A DNA stretch of 56,229 nt from contig BBOA01000013.1 of NCBI GenBank assembly GCA_001485295.1, positions 1 to 56,229 on the forward strand, given 5' to 3'. Shown one piece after another: positions 36,745-46,121 of the stretch. Below the pieces are notes generated by a model, which ran no database searches, had not been told where the DNA came from, and worked only from the letters and a program-made list of their open reading frames with translations. The DNA comes from Type-B symbiont of Plautia stali. Its GTDB lineage: Bacteria; Pseudomonadota; Gammaproteobacteria; Enterobacterales; Enterobacteriaceae. Position 1 is the stretch's first letter; the number at the start of each line of letters is the position of its first letter. The position numbers and the translations under genes are program-made.

Positions 36745-37569
36745 TTGAACCCTATTCCGCAACCTACCGGCGAAAATTTAACAACTCAAACGGGCGTCAG
36801 TGAAAGGCTAGTGTGGCAGCGCGCCAATCTAGCGGCGGCGCAGCCCGACTGGCTGGCGGACGAAGTGCCCGTCGCACTGGTCTATAACGGTATTTCGCAC
36901 GTGGTGATGATGACCACGCCGAAGGATCTCGAGGCGTTCGCTATCGGCTTCTCACTGTCGGAGGGCATAATCGACGCGCCAAGCGATATTTTTGGTCTGG
37001 ACGTGGCGTCGAGCTGCAACGGTATCGAAGTGCAGATCGAACTCTCCAGCCGCCGTTTTATGGCGCTAAAAGAGCAGCGGCGAGCGCTGGCGGGACGCAC
37101 TGGCTGCGGCGTATGCGGCGTCGGGCAGCTGGAGCAGATCGGCAAGCCAGTCCAGTCGTTGCCCTTCACCCAGACCTTCGATCTGGCGCAGCTGGATAGC
37201 GGCCTGAGCCAGCTCAAGACCTTTCAGTCGGTGGGCCAGCAGACCGGCTGCACCCACGTGGCGGTTTGGATTTTCCCAGACGGCGAGCTGGCGGGCGGCT
37301 GCGAAGATGTCGGCCGTCACGTCGCGCTGGATAAGCTGCTCGGCTATTACAGCCAAGCGATGTGGGGCAGCGGCGCGGTGTTGGTCTCCAGCCGCGCAAG
37401 CTATGAAATGGTGCAAAAATCCGCCATGTGCGGCATCGAGATCTTGTTCGCCGTCTCGGCGGCGACGCGGCTGGCTGTCGAGGTGGCGGAGCGCTGCAAC
37501 CTGACGCTGGTCGGCTTTAGCAAGCTAGGGCGCGCCACGATCTATACCCATCCCCAGCGCCTGCGTTAA
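36745..37569 (+). CDS. fdhD: Formate dehydrogenase accessory sulfurtransferase FdhD
   Basis: Transfers sulfur from IscS to the molybdenum cofactor of formate dehydrogenases. 274 residues from a TTG start at 36745 ([16 protein letters not shown]), close to E. coli in length (277). The catalytic CGVCG pair is present in [36 protein letters not shown] and [11 protein letters not shown] are conserved. Intact, though its only local clients fdoGHI are all broken; it may serve a formate dehydrogenase encoded elsewhere or be newly redundant. Confidence 0.95.
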   Translation: MNPIPQPTGENLTTQTGVSERLVWQRANLAAAQPDWLADEVPVALVYNGISHVVMMTTPKDLEAFAIGFSLSEGIIDAPSDIFGLDVASSCNGIEVQIELSSRRFMALKEQRRALAGRTGCGVCGVGQLEQIGKPVQSLPFTQTFDLAQLDSGLSQLKTFQSVGQQTGCTHVAVWIFPDGELAGGCEDVGRHVALDKLLGYYSQAMWGSGAVLVSSRASYEMVQKSAMCGIEILFAVSAATRLAVEVAERCNLTLVGFSKLGRATIYTHPQRLR

Positions 37570-37681
37570 CGAGCGCGCCGCGGAGGCGGGCTGTAAAAAC
37601 CACAGTTTGTTTATAACAGTTTTGTAAATTCCTTATGTTTAATGGGGCATTGATTACCCTTTTCCGGATCATGAATTTAAC

Positions 37682-37687
37682 TATAAT
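37682..37687 (+). promoter_or_regulatory. -10 box of the sodA promoter
   Basis: TATAAT within AACTATAATGG, 66 bp before the sodA start. The upstream AT-rich segment may hold operators, but none matches a consensus well enough to name. Confidence 0.5.
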
Positions 37688-37753
37688 GGTTCGATTGTTT
37701 ACGCGGCACGCCACTGGGCGACGCTGCCCAAATATGAAATGGAGAGGAAGAAA

Positions 37754-38371
37754 ATGAGTTATTCACTGCCATCCCTGCCTTACGCCTACGACGCACTGGA
37801 ACCGCACTTCGACAAGCAGACGATGGAGATCCATCACACCAAACACCACCAGACCTACGTTAACAACGCTAACGCGGCGCTGGAAGGGACCGACTTCGCT
37901 AACCTGCCGGTTGACGAGCTGATCACCAAACTGGATCAGGTTCTGGCAGATAAAAAAGGCGTGCTGCGCAATAACGCGGGCGGCCACGCTAACCACAGCA
38001 TGTTCTGGAAAGGCCTGAAAATCGGCACCACGCTACAGGGCGACCTGAAAGCGGCTATCGAAAAAGATTTCGGCAGCGTCGAGAAATTCCAGGAAAAGTT
38101 TGAGAAAGCTGCTGCAACCCGCTTTGGTTCAGGCTGGGCGTGGCTGGTGAAAAAAGGCGACAAACTGGCTGTGGTTTCTACCGCTAACCAAGACAATCCG
38201 CTAATGGGTGAAGCGATCTCTGGCGCGTCAGGCTACCCGATTCTCGGCCTAGATGTGTGGGAGCACGCCTACTACCTGAAGTATCAGAACAAACGCCCTG
38301 ACTACATCAAGGCGTTCTGGAACGTGGTGAACTGGGACGAAGCTGCTGCGCGTTTCGCCTCTGCTAAGTAA
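37754..38371 (+). CDS. sodA: Manganese superoxide dismutase
   Basis: Converts superoxide to peroxide and oxygen in the cytoplasm. 205 residues from ATG 37754 ([19 protein letters not shown]); five in-frame codons upstream (from 37739) contain the ribosome-binding site GAGAGGAAG and are not translated. Metal ligands are visible in [21 protein letters not shown], and [12 protein letters not shown]. Intact. Confidence 0.98.
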   Translation: MSYSLPSLPYAYDALEPHFDKQTMEIHHTKHHQTYVNNANAALEGTDFANLPVDELITKLDQVLADKKGVLRNNAGGHANHSMFWKGLKIGTTLQGDLKAAIEKDFGSVEKFQEKFEKAAATRFGSGWAWLVKKGDKLAVVSTANQDNPLMGEAISGASGYPILGLDVWEHAYYLKYQNKRPDYIKAFWNVVNWDEAAARFASAK

Positions 38372-38394
38372 GTTCACACGGTTAACGTAGCCCC

Positions 38395-38423
38395 AACCGG
38401 CGAAGCGATTCGCTGGTTTTTTA
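38395..38423 (+). terminator. Terminator after sodA
   Basis: AACCGGCGAA pairs with TTCGCTGGTT (one mismatch) around GCGA, followed by six T residues. Confidence 0.8.
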
Positions 38424-38554
38424 TCGCTAAAATTCTGAAAATTAAACTATAGCTAAACATCCTCGCACAAAGCATTTAACTTTTTGGGACATTAACCCGC
38501 CGTTGAGTTTCCTACGGGTAGGCTGAAAAACATTCCATTAGAGAATGTAACATT

Positions 38555-39457
38555 ATGTCCATTATAACTACACCTGCGCCGGCCACAGAGTCGGCGGCTT
38601 CACTGCTCTTTCAGTTAATCAGCGGAAAATATATCCCGAATAAACTGTGGTTGAGCAAAAACTTTCACCTGAAGTTCGCCCTGAGAACGCTAGCGTTTCT
38701 CGTGACCGCGCCGCGTTCGTTATTTAAATCAGCTGTCGTGCCTGCCGGATTTGCAGCAGGTAGTGGTGGGAGTGCAGGATATTATCCGCTAAGCCCCACC
38801 ACCCTTATTTACGCGCAGGGATCGGCGTGGTGGAGCGCGCAAGCGATCCTCGATCACTATTAATAACTGGTGGGCGCGTTGCAGAATAGCGCGTTGCATC
38901 AGCTGCTACGAAGCCTTGGCGATAATCTGCTGGCGACGCTGCGCGGGAAAAATGAGGAGACATTCGAAATTTTTTCCTGCCCAGGACTTTTCGATCGCGA
39001 GGGGGAGATCACGCTGGTGCTGCGCTATCAGCATGAGGTAATTACCTCGCTCTCTTTTTCGCTAATTAAGGAAGCAGGTCAGCGTACCTTGCTGATTAGC
39101 GGCTGTAGAGGACGCGCAAGCATATCTCTAACAAGGTGATCCGCGAGGCGACGAAAGCGACACACGGGCTGTTTCCCAAGCGGCTCGTTATAGAGGTGGT
39201 CTGTATGCTGGTGCATGCGCGGTGGATACCATCCTCGCCTCGGCTATACCACGCATGTGTTTCGCAGCCTGCGCGAGCGCCACAGCAAAAGCGACTATTT
39301 CTTCGCCAGCTATAGTGAATTTTGAGCGTCGCTGGGCGGCGAGACGTGCAAAGACGCGCTGTTTCAACTGCCGCGCAAAGCGCTGGAGGAGATCGCCAGT
39401 AAGAAGCGCTCAGAGTATCGCCGACGCTACGAGCTGCTTGACGCGCTGGCGCAGTAG
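38555..39457 (+). pseudogene. VirK/YbjX-family protein (DUF535), broken
   Basis: Reads ESAASLLFQLISGKYIPNKL, FALRTLAF, LHQLLRSLGDNLLATLRGKN, FDREGEITLVLRYQHEVITS, then in other frames HGLFPKRL, CKDALFQLPRKALEEIASKK and EYRRRYELLDALAQ ending in TAG 39455-39457. DUF535 proteins of enterobacteria are linked to envelope stress and virulence; the biochemical role is unknown. Several frameshifts and deletions. Confidence 0.7.
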
Positions 39458-39487
39458 GTGTTAGCTGCCGTCGGCCAGCGCGCAGAG

Positions 39488-39507
39488 GATCAGGCGGCCG
39501 CCTGATC
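39488..39507. repeat. 20-bp perfect palindrome
   Basis: GATCAGGCGGCCGCCTGATC, with no loop, lies between the ends of two convergent pseudogenes. It may be the rest of a bidirectional terminator; no T-run follows on either side. Confidence 0.7.
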
Positions 39508-39513
39508 TAGGAG

Positions 39514-39852
39514 TCAGAACGGCTTCTTCGTGAAGTCGATTATCACCTTCAGGCTCATTTCCCGGCCCAGCGCGGTCATCGGATGCACGACGACTAGACC
39601 GCGCCCGCTTTTCTTCAGCGTGCTCATATCGGCTTGCTCTTTTTTAGTGATTTCGCGGCTGAACGGCAGATTCATCAGCTTCTATGCCTCTTTGCTCAGC
39701 TTGTCGTCGAGCTTGTCGCGCAGACGCTCGATTTCAGTTACTAGCATCTCTTTCAGCAGCGCGCTCAGCTTTTCGGCGTCGCCCGATTCCAGCAGCTGCG
39801 GCTCTTTACGATCGCTCAGACGTTTAATCTCGGCTTTTTCTTACTCTTTCAT
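39514..39852 (-). pseudogene. yibL: YibL family ribosome-associated protein, nonsense codons
   Basis: One uninterrupted frame apart from two stops: MKE, TAA, EKAEIKRLSDRKEPQLLE, EIERLRDKLDDKLSKEA, TAG (39682-39684, a Gln codon in E. coli), [39 protein letters not shown], ending FTKKPF at TGA 39514-39516. It matches E. coli YibL, which copurifies with ribosomes. Slightly shorter than E. coli by an internal deletion. It is next to mtlR, as in E. coli. Confidence 0.85.
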
Positions 39853-39938
39853 GACGGAAAATGGTTGTGGAAAATAGGCAAAGGATACACGAAAAGCGGC
39901 GCAGATTCGCGCGCTGCGATGTAGCAGGGCGCCTGAGC

Positions 39939-40375
39939 TCAGGCGGCGGGTAGTTTGAACGCCTGTTTCATGCTAATGCGCGAGATCAGCTCGGTCAGGG
40001 AGAGCATTATGGTGGAGCGCACCATCTACAGGTAGCGCTGCTGCTGCATGGCGCGTGGCTCAGCGTCGTCGAGATGAAAAGCAGGTTTCGGCGGTCAAGC
40101 GACCACGCAGTGCAGCTTGCCGAACGGCCCGAGGTACTTCATCGTCGGTGAAGTGATAATCGCCCTGATCGTGATTCAGCTCTTCGCGCAGCGCCAGCAG
40201 TAGTTCGCAATCTTCATACTCGTGACGGTTGATGACGCCCAGACCGTAGATCTAGATCAGCTTAAGGCGCACCGGCAGCTCGCCAAGCGGGCCATCGCCC
40301 AGCAGCAGCTCGAACACGTACTTTACGGCGTAGTCATCTTTGCGAAATACCTGCAGCACCAGCAGATTGACCGCT
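39939..40375 (-). pseudogene. mtlR: Mannitol operon repressor, 5' end lost, fused to mtlD
   Basis: [34 protein letters not shown], then TAG created by a 6-bp duplication (GATCTA twice, about 40248-40259), IYGLGVINRHEYEDCELLLA, LREELNHDQGDYHFTDDEV and SRISMKQAFK, ending at TGA 39939-39941. The first quarter is missing: at AVN the frame is continuous with the end of mtlD. MtlR represses the mannitol operon in enterobacteria. Confidence 0.85.
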
Positions 40376-41397
40376 GTGGCCACCACGTCGCTGTCAGCAT
40401 CCAGACTTGATACCTGCGCCAGCGCCGTCTGCGGACCTTTCTCGTTAATCAGCGCTTCCAGCTCTTCCGCCTGCTGCGATAGCGCATCGCGGCGGCGATA
40501 CACTGCACCAGATGCGCGTTCGGCAGCTAATACTCCAGCGTGCCCAGCGTCCGTTTGATCAGGCGATCGCTCGCGCTCAGCTTACGCAGCGGCTGACGGC
40601 CGACGCGCTCTACTTCATCTTTCAGTTAGGGGTTCTCGAAGCGGCCAAGGATTTTCTCGATATAGGCGACGTGCTTGTCGGCGTCGAAGCCGTAGCGCTT
40701 GATCAGCACCGCTTCTTTGACCACTACACGGATTTTCTCGTCCAGAATGGCATCGCGAATGGTCTGATGACCAGCGAGCTAGCCGAGGTAAGTGGTGATG
40801 GCGTGGCCGGTGTTGAGGGTAAACAGCTTGCGCTCGACGAACGCCATTAGGTTGTCGGTCAGCTCTATGCCCGCGATGTTAGGCAGCGCGCCCTTGAACT
40901 GGGTTTTATCGACAGTCCATTCGCTGAAGGTTTCAACCGTTACTTCCAGCGGATCGTTGCTGCCCGCTTCGGACGGCGGCACGATGCGATCGACGGCGGA
41001 GCTGCTTCAGCTGGCTGGTGCCCCGCACCATAATTATCGCCTGCGAAAATTATGGTGCGGGTGTTCGTTGCCTGTGTCATGACGTTTCGCTAGTCCTTTC
41101 GCCATGCTGCCGGCGATGCGCTTAGGATCTGCGGGCCGACGGCGGTGTCACCAGATCGACCTCCGTCACCAGCGCGATGATATCGTCGCTGGTGCTGTTA
41201 ACAGCGCTGACACTCTTTACAATTTCCATTTTCGCCTGTTCGCCAAACACATGTACTGGATGTTCATGACGCGCGTTAAGTGCATCCAGCACCGCCTGAC
41301 TGACATCGGCGAACACTAGCTCAACGCCGGCATCCGCCAGCAGCTTGCCGATGAAACTGCGACCGATGTTACCTTTTCCAAAATGGAACGCTTTCAT
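40376..41397 (-). pseudogene. mtlD: Mannitol-1-phosphate 5-dehydrogenase, broken
   Basis: ATG 41397 gives [20 protein letters not shown] (the NAD-binding GxGNIGRG region with Gly changed to Ser), [15 protein letters not shown], then a deletion and a palindromic rearrangement at 41022-41061, [74 protein letters not shown], and the tail [20 protein letters not shown], which runs into mtlR. Oxidises mannitol 1-phosphate to fructose 6-phosphate. Confidence 0.9.
41022..41061. repeat. 40-bp near-perfect palindrome inside mtlD
   Basis: CCCGCACCATAATT (41022-41035) and AATTATGGTGCGGG (41048-41061) are perfect complements; inside them TCGC and GCGA also pair around CT, with a single A:A mismatch. Half of it corresponds to the normal mtlD codons for IIACENMVRG; the other half is their inverted copy. 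Confidence 0.9.
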
Positions 41398-41464
41398 AAT
41401 ATTGACCCATATCAAATGACGATGGGGCGGGCACGCCCGCTCCAAGGAAAATTACGCAGGATGT

Positions 41465-41835
41465 TTAGGCGGTCGCCGGGCTGCCAAACAGCAGATCCAG
41501 CACTTCCTGCACGCTGGTAATGTGCGCCAGCTTTTCATTGTCCAGCGCGTTGGTCAGGCTGGCGATCACTTGGATGTACTTATTGTTGCGCGCCGAGATG
41601 CCGATAACCAGTCGCGCGACGTCATCTTCGCCGAACAGCACGCCCTGCGGATACTGACAGAACATCACACCGGTTTTCAATACGCGCTCTTTCGCTTCCA
41701 CCGTGCCGTGCGGCACCTTGATGGACTCGCCCAGATAGGTCGGGGCGAGATGTTCACGCGCCCACATATTCTGGATGTACGTAGCCGCCTTTACCAGCTG
41801 CTGGCCGGCAAAGCGGATCGCCTGCTCTTTATTGC
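41465..41835 (-). pseudogene. mtlA: 3' fragment of the mannitol PTS transporter (EIIA domain)
   Basis: KEQAIRFAGQQLVKAATYIQ, LAPTYLGESIKVPHGTVEAK, RVLKTGVMFCQYPQGVLFG and ARLVIGISARNNKYIQVIAS match the EIIA domain of MtlA; the phosphorylated His is in VPHGT. The membrane EIIC and EIIB domains are gone. The 5' side joins directly to ppc. The remaining frame is open for about 100 residues to the TAA before 41465, so a free EIIA-like domain is conceivable, though no start signal is obvious. Confidence 0.85.
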
Positions 41836-42694
41836 TTGGCGATCAGGCTGAGGAAGACATCGGCGGCCTTCCAGCGACTGAGCTGCATGGCGTGGCGTGT
41901 TACCGTAGCGTTGACGTTCGGGTTGCCGTCGCGGTCGCCGCCCATCTAGGAGGTAAATTTTACCGGCACGAAGTCCACCAGCAGCTTCACGCCGAACGCA
42001 TCTTCTACCTGTTCGTTCAGCTCTCGCAGAAAGGCGGGCAAGCCTTCCCATAGGCTGTTTTCCACCACGGCGAAGCCCCATTTGGCCTCGTCGATCGGCG
42101 TCGGGCGATATTTGTGGATCTCGTCGGTGTGCCATGCCTGCGCCACTAGCTGACGCAGACGGCGCATAATCTGGTTGTGCTCGTAGTCGGAGATATCGCT
42201 GTGGTCGAGCTGCTTCAGGCAGCTGTTGACTTCGACCAGCTTGTGGATCAGGGTGCAGCGGGTGGTTTCGGTGGGGTGCGCGGTGAGCACTAGCTCCAGC
42301 AACAGCGACTCGATGGCGGCAAGGATGGCGCTCTCGCTGAGGTCAGGCTGCTGCTCAAGACGATCGAAGGTGGTTTTCAGCAGCTCGGGATGGTTTGCGC
42401 CGTCGCCGCTACGTGAAATGGTCTGATACTGTTCGGCGACGTTGGTCAGATTAAGGAACTGGCTAAAGGCGCGCGCAACAGGCAGCAGCTCGTCGTTCGA
42501 CAGATTTTGCAGCGTTGTTGAGCAGTTCCTTGCGATGAGCATCATTTCCCGCGCGGGATGACTTTGAGAGTTTGCGGATGGTCTCCACCCGGTCGAGGAT
42601 GTTCTCTCCTAGTGCATCCTTGATCGTATACCCGAGCAGTTTACCGAGGATACTAACATTACTTACTTCGCATTGCGGAATATTGTTCGTTTAT
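41836..42694 (-). pseudogene. ppc: Phosphoenolpyruvate carboxylase, N-terminal third only
   Basis: The ancestral start is ATA at 42692-42694 followed by codons for NEQYSAMRS, so ATG has become ATA. Then [10 protein letters not shown] in a shifted frame, [57 protein letters not shown] with the catalytic His, [19 protein letters not shown] and PVKFTS, TAG for Trp (41946-41948), [11 protein letters not shown]. After FLSLIAKQ it joins mtlA. The carboxy-terminal two thirds are deleted. PPC normally replenishes oxaloacetate from PEP. Confidence 0.93.
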
Positions 42695-42992
42695 GTGACC
42701 CTGACACCCTTTATCGTCTTTATAAACATCTATTATACCCACTATACTCACAGTTTGTGACAGTGCAGAAACTGCATGAGTAATCACCCACCGAGCATAA
42801 TATCTTCTTTTATCTAGTCACGTAAATTCTACGGCGTTAATGCGCTTGAGCGCCCGGTAACATGCGGCTGACTGGCGGAAATTCAGAGATTTTAATTTGA
42901 GAGAAGCGGGATAAGTTATTCTTATCAAGAAATCTCACGTAGAGGTCAGGAAATTTACTTGCTTAACAGTGAATTGCCCTGTTTATTGCGAA
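42695..42992. other. AT-rich ppc-argE spacer
   Basis: No gene, RNA or clear terminator is seen in these 298 bases. They include the former ppc promoter region and the 3' flank of argE. Confidence 0.4.
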
Positions 42993-44141
42993 TCAGTGGC
43001 AAAAGTGCTGCACAACCTGTGCGATCAGGGCGCGAGTCGGCTTAATAAATGCAGTATCGATAAACTCGTCCGGCTGATGCGCTTGGTTGATCGATCCTGG
43101 ACCCAGTACTAGCGTCGGGCACAGCTCCTCAATGAATGGCGCCTCGGTGCAGTAGTTTACCATCTCGGTAGGCGTGCCGAGCAGTTTTTCCACCACGGCG
43201 ACCAGCTCGTGATTAGCTGGACATTCGTAGCCCGGAATCGGCGGATGCAGCTCGCCGACGGTAAGGCGACCCGGCCAGCGCGCGTCGACCGGCGCCAGCG
43301 ACTCGTTGAGCAGTCCTTCTAGGTCGCTCAGTGTCAGCCCCGGCAGCGGGCGAATATCCATGTGCAGCTCGCAGCAGGCGCAGATACGGTTCGCCGCGTC
43401 GCCGCCGTGAATATGGCCGAAGTTCATGGTCGGGTAGGGAATGGCGAAGCAGTCGTGGTGATAGCGCTCTTTCAGCGTATTACGCAGCTGCATCAGATGG
43501 CCGATGGCATCGTGCATCAGCTCGATAGCGTTGGTGCCGCGCGCTGGATCGCTGGAGTGGCCCGACTGGCCCTGCACGCGAATGACGTGCGACAGATGGC
43601 CTTTGTGTGCGCGCACCGGCTTCAGCGAGGTCGGCTCGCCAATAATGGCGCAGTCTGGCCGGATGCTCGCCGTTTCGGAGAAGTACTTTGCACCCGCCAT
43701 AGTGGTCTCTTCGTCGGCGGTGGCGAGAATATAGAGCGGCTTGCTGAGTTTGCTGACGTCGAAGTCGCGCAACGTGTCAAGAATAAAGGCGAAGAAGCCT
43801 TTCATGTCGGCGGTGCCTAGGCCGTAGAGCTTGTTGTCGTGCTCCGTCAGGGTAAAGGGATCACGCGTCCAGCGTCCGTCGTCGAACGGCACGGTGTCGG
43901 TATGACCTGCCAGCAGCAGGCCGCCTGCGCCGTCTCCGGTGCGCGCCAGCATATTGAATTTATGGCGCGTGTCCGGTACCAGCTGTACTTCAACGCTGAA
44001 GTCTAGTTCGCGAAACCAGCCCGCTAGCAAATTGATTAAAGTTTCATTACTCTGGTCTAGCACCGCGTCGGTCGCGCTGATGGTCGGAGTCGTGATCAGC
44101 TGGCGGTAAAGTTCGATAAAAGGCAGTAATTTTGTCTTCAC
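42993..44141 (-). CDS. argE: Acetylornithine deacetylase
   Basis: Zn enzyme that hydrolyses N-acetylornithine to ornithine in arginine synthesis. From GTG 44141 ([19 protein letters not shown]) it has 382 residues, next to 383 in E. coli; the in-frame ATG at 44180 falls inside the operator and would add 13 residues unlike the family. Metal-site motifs [16 protein letters not shown] and [24 protein letters not shown], and [19 protein letters not shown] are present. Divergent from argC and controlled from the shared region. Confidence 0.96.
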   Translation of the reverse strand: MKTKLLPFIELYRQLITTPTISATDAVLDQSNETLINLLAGWFRELDFSVEVQLVPDTRHKFNMLARTGDGAGGLLLAGHTDTVPFDDGRWTRDPFTLTEHDNKLYGLGTADMKGFFAFILDTLRDFDVSKLSKPLYILATADEETTMAGAKYFSETASIRPDCAIIGEPTSLKPVRAHKGHLSHVIRVQGQSGHSSDPARGTNAIELMHDAIGHLMQLRNTLKERYHHDCFAIPYPTMNFGHIHGGDAANRICACCELHMDIRPLPGLTLSDLEGLLNESLAPVDARWPGRLTVGELHPPIPGYECPANHELVAVVEKLLGTPTEMVNYCTEAPFIEELCPTLVLGPGSINQAHQPDEFIDTAFIKPTRALIAQVVQHFCH

Positions 44142-44167
44142 TGTTGACGGTCCTTGAGTTAGGATAT

Positions 44168-44206
44168 TGTCAATATTCATGCGTTAATATTGAATAAAAA
44201 TACAAT
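44168..44206. promoter_or_regulatory. Pair of ArgR boxes in the argE-argC divergent operator
   Basis: ATTGAATAAAAATACAAT (44189-44206) matches the 18-bp ARG box consensus WNTGAATWWWWATTCANW at all but one position. A weaker box, TGTCAATATTCATGCGTT (44168-44185), lies exactly 3 bp away, the spacing used by hexameric ArgR. Repression by ArgR with arginine should act on both directions. Confidence 0.85.
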
Positions 44207-44246
44207 AAAGCCGATTGGGTGGGAAGCAAAAATCTCGGCAAACGGT

Positions 44247-44264
44247 ATCTTGGGCATCTTGGGC
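44247..44264. repeat. 9-bp tandem duplication in the argC leader
   Basis: ATCTTGGGC is repeated (44247-44255, 44256-44264) about 50 bp before the argC start and 40 bp after the ArgR boxes. Confidence 0.8.
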
Positions 44265-44310
44265 AAGGCCGCGACCCGGAATGTGTGATTGTAAAAAGGG
44301 TTATAGCTTG

Positions 44311-45306
44311 ATGTTGAATACGCTGATCGTTGGTGCCAGTGGTTACGCTGGCGTAGAGCTCGCCACCTTCCTTAATCGCCATCCACATATGAACATAATC
44401 GCTTTGGCGGTTTCAGCGCAAAGCCCGGATGCTGGAAAACGTCTTTCCGATCTGCATCCACAGCTGAAAGGCGTGGTCGATCTGCCGTTGAGCAGCGCGG
44501 CCGAGTGGGCGGACAAAGTGGATGTAGTGTTCCTTGCGACGGCGCACGAAGTCAGTCACGATCTGGCCCCGAAATTTCTCAAGGCCGACTGCGTGGTATT
44601 CGACCTCTCCGGTGCGTTCCGCGTCAACGACGGCGAATTTTTTCAGCGCTATTATGGCTTTACTCACCAGCACGGCGACTGGCTCGACAAAGCGGTCTAC
44701 GGTTTGGCGGAGTGGAACCACGAGAAAATCAAAGAGGCGCAGCTGGTCGCGGTGCCGGGCTGCTATCCCACCGCGGCGCAGCTGGCGCTGAAGCCGCTGG
44801 TCGACGGCGAACTACTTAACGCCGACCAGTGGCCGGTGATCAACGCTACCAGCGGCGTGAGCGGCGCAGGACGCAAGGCGAGCGTTTCCACTAGCTTCTG
44901 CGAAGTGAGCCTACAGCCCTACAGCCTGTTTAACCATCGCCATCACCCGGAGATTGTTGCGCATCTCGGCGCGCCGGTGATTTTCACCCCGCATCTCGGC
45001 AGCTTCCCGCGCGGCATTTTGGCGACTATCACCTGTCGCCTGAAGCCGGGCTTCAGCCACGACGACGTGGCGAAGGCCTTCCAGAACGCCTATCACGACA
45101 AGCCGCTGGTGCGCGTCTACGAGCAGGGCGTGCCGGCGCTGAAAGCGGTGGTCGGCCAGCCGTTCTGCGATATCGGCTTTGCGGTGGAGGGCGAGCACCT
45201 CATCGTCGTCTCGGCGGAAGACAATTTGCTGAAAGGCGCCGCGTCGCAGGCGGTGCAGTGTATGAATATTCGTTTTGGTTTTCCTGAAACGCAGTCACTG
45301 ATTTAA
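44311..45306 (+). CDS. argC: N-acetyl-gamma-glutamyl-phosphate reductase
   Basis: NADPH-dependent reductase, third step of arginine synthesis. ATG 44311 gives [20 protein letters not shown], the E. coli start; 331 residues against 334. NAD(P)-binding GASGYAG, catalytic Cys in [16 protein letters not shown], His region in HRHHPEI, and the end [12 protein letters not shown]. In-frame codons back to 44215 are leader, not protein. argB follows after 15 bp. Confidence 0.97.
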   Translation: MLNTLIVGASGYAGVELATFLNRHPHMNIIALAVSAQSPDAGKRLSDLHPQLKGVVDLPLSSAAEWADKVDVVFLATAHEVSHDLAPKFLKADCVVFDLSGAFRVNDGEFFQRYYGFTHQHGDWLDKAVYGLAEWNHEKIKEAQLVAVPGCYPTAAQLALKPLVDGELLNADQWPVINATSGVSGAGRKASVSTSFCEVSLQPYSLFNHRHHPEIVAHLGAPVIFTPHLGSFPRGILATITCRLKPGFSHDDVAKAFQNAYHDKPLVRVYEQGVPALKAVVGQPFCDIGFAVEGEHLIVVSAEDNLLKGAASQAVQCMNIRFGFPETQSLI

Positions 45307-45321
45307 CGGAAGAGAACGGAC

Positions 45322-46098
45322 ATGACTACTCCATTAATTATCAAACTGGGCGGCGTGCTGCTCGATAGCGAAGAGGCGCTGGCTCGGCTATTCGATGCGC
45401 TGGTGGCGTGGCACAGCGCGCATCAGCGTCCGCTGACGATCGTTCACGGCGGCGGCTGCGTGGTCGACGAGCTGATGAAGAAGCTGGCGCTGCCGGTGAA
45501 GAAGAAAAACGGCCTGCGCGTAACACCAGCCGATCAGATCGACATTATTACCGGCGCGCTGGCGGGCACCGCCAATAAAACCCTGCTCGTCTGGGCGAAA
45601 AAGTACGGCATCAAAGCGGTCGGCCTGAGCTTGGGCGACGCCGATCTGGTTAAGGTGGCGCAGTTCGATGAAGAGCTGGGTCACGTCGGCTACGCCGAGC
45701 CGGGCAATCCGGCGCTGATCAACACGCTGCTAAATGCAGGCTATATACCGGTGGTCAGCTCTATCGGCATCACCAATGACGGCAAGCTGATGAACGTCAA
45801 CGCTGACCAAGCGGCGACCGCGCTGGCGGCCACGCTCGGCGCCGATCTGGTGTTGCTCTCTGACGTGAGCGGCATCCTCGATGGCAAAGGACAGCGCATC
45901 GCCGAGATGACCGCCGCCAAAGCGGAGCAGCTGATAGCGCAAGGCATCATTACCGATGGCATGATTGTAAAAGTGCACGCGGCACTCGACGCGGCGCGCA
46001 CGCTGGGCCGCCCGGTGGATATCGCCAGCTGGCGCCGCGCGGAGCAACTGCCCGACCTGTTTAATGGCGTGTCGATCGGCACCCGGATCCTCGCTTAA
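45322..46098 (+). CDS. argB: N-acetylglutamate kinase
   Basis: Phosphorylates N-acetylglutamate, second step of arginine synthesis. 258 residues, the same as E. coli. [17 protein letters not shown] and [17 protein letters not shown] form the phosphate- and substrate-binding loops; [20 protein letters not shown] and [16 protein letters not shown] are conserved. Intact, within argCBGH. Confidence 0.98.
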   Translation: MTTPLIIKLGGVLLDSEEALARLFDALVAWHSAHQRPLTIVHGGGCVVDELMKKLALPVKKKNGLRVTPADQIDIITGALAGTANKTLLVWAKKYGIKAVGLSLGDADLVKVAQFDEELGHVGYAEPGNPALINTLLNAGYIPVVSSIGITNDGKLMNVNADQAATALAATLGADLVLLSDVSGILDGKGQRIAEMTAAKAEQLIAQGIITDGMIVKVHAALDAARTLGRPVDIASWRRAEQLPDLFNGVSIGTRILA

Positions 46099-46121
46099 CA
46101 ACTTAGATTTAGGATGATGAA

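Noticed and set aside
41465..41835. Functional free-standing EIIA protein from mtlA
   Set aside because: The frame is open, but there is no start signal, no EIIBC partner, and the fragment is joined to a dead ppc.
44180..44182. ATG 44180 as the argE start
   Set aside because: It lies within the first ArgR box and adds 13 residues not seen in ArgE; GTG 44141 gives the family's usual start and length.
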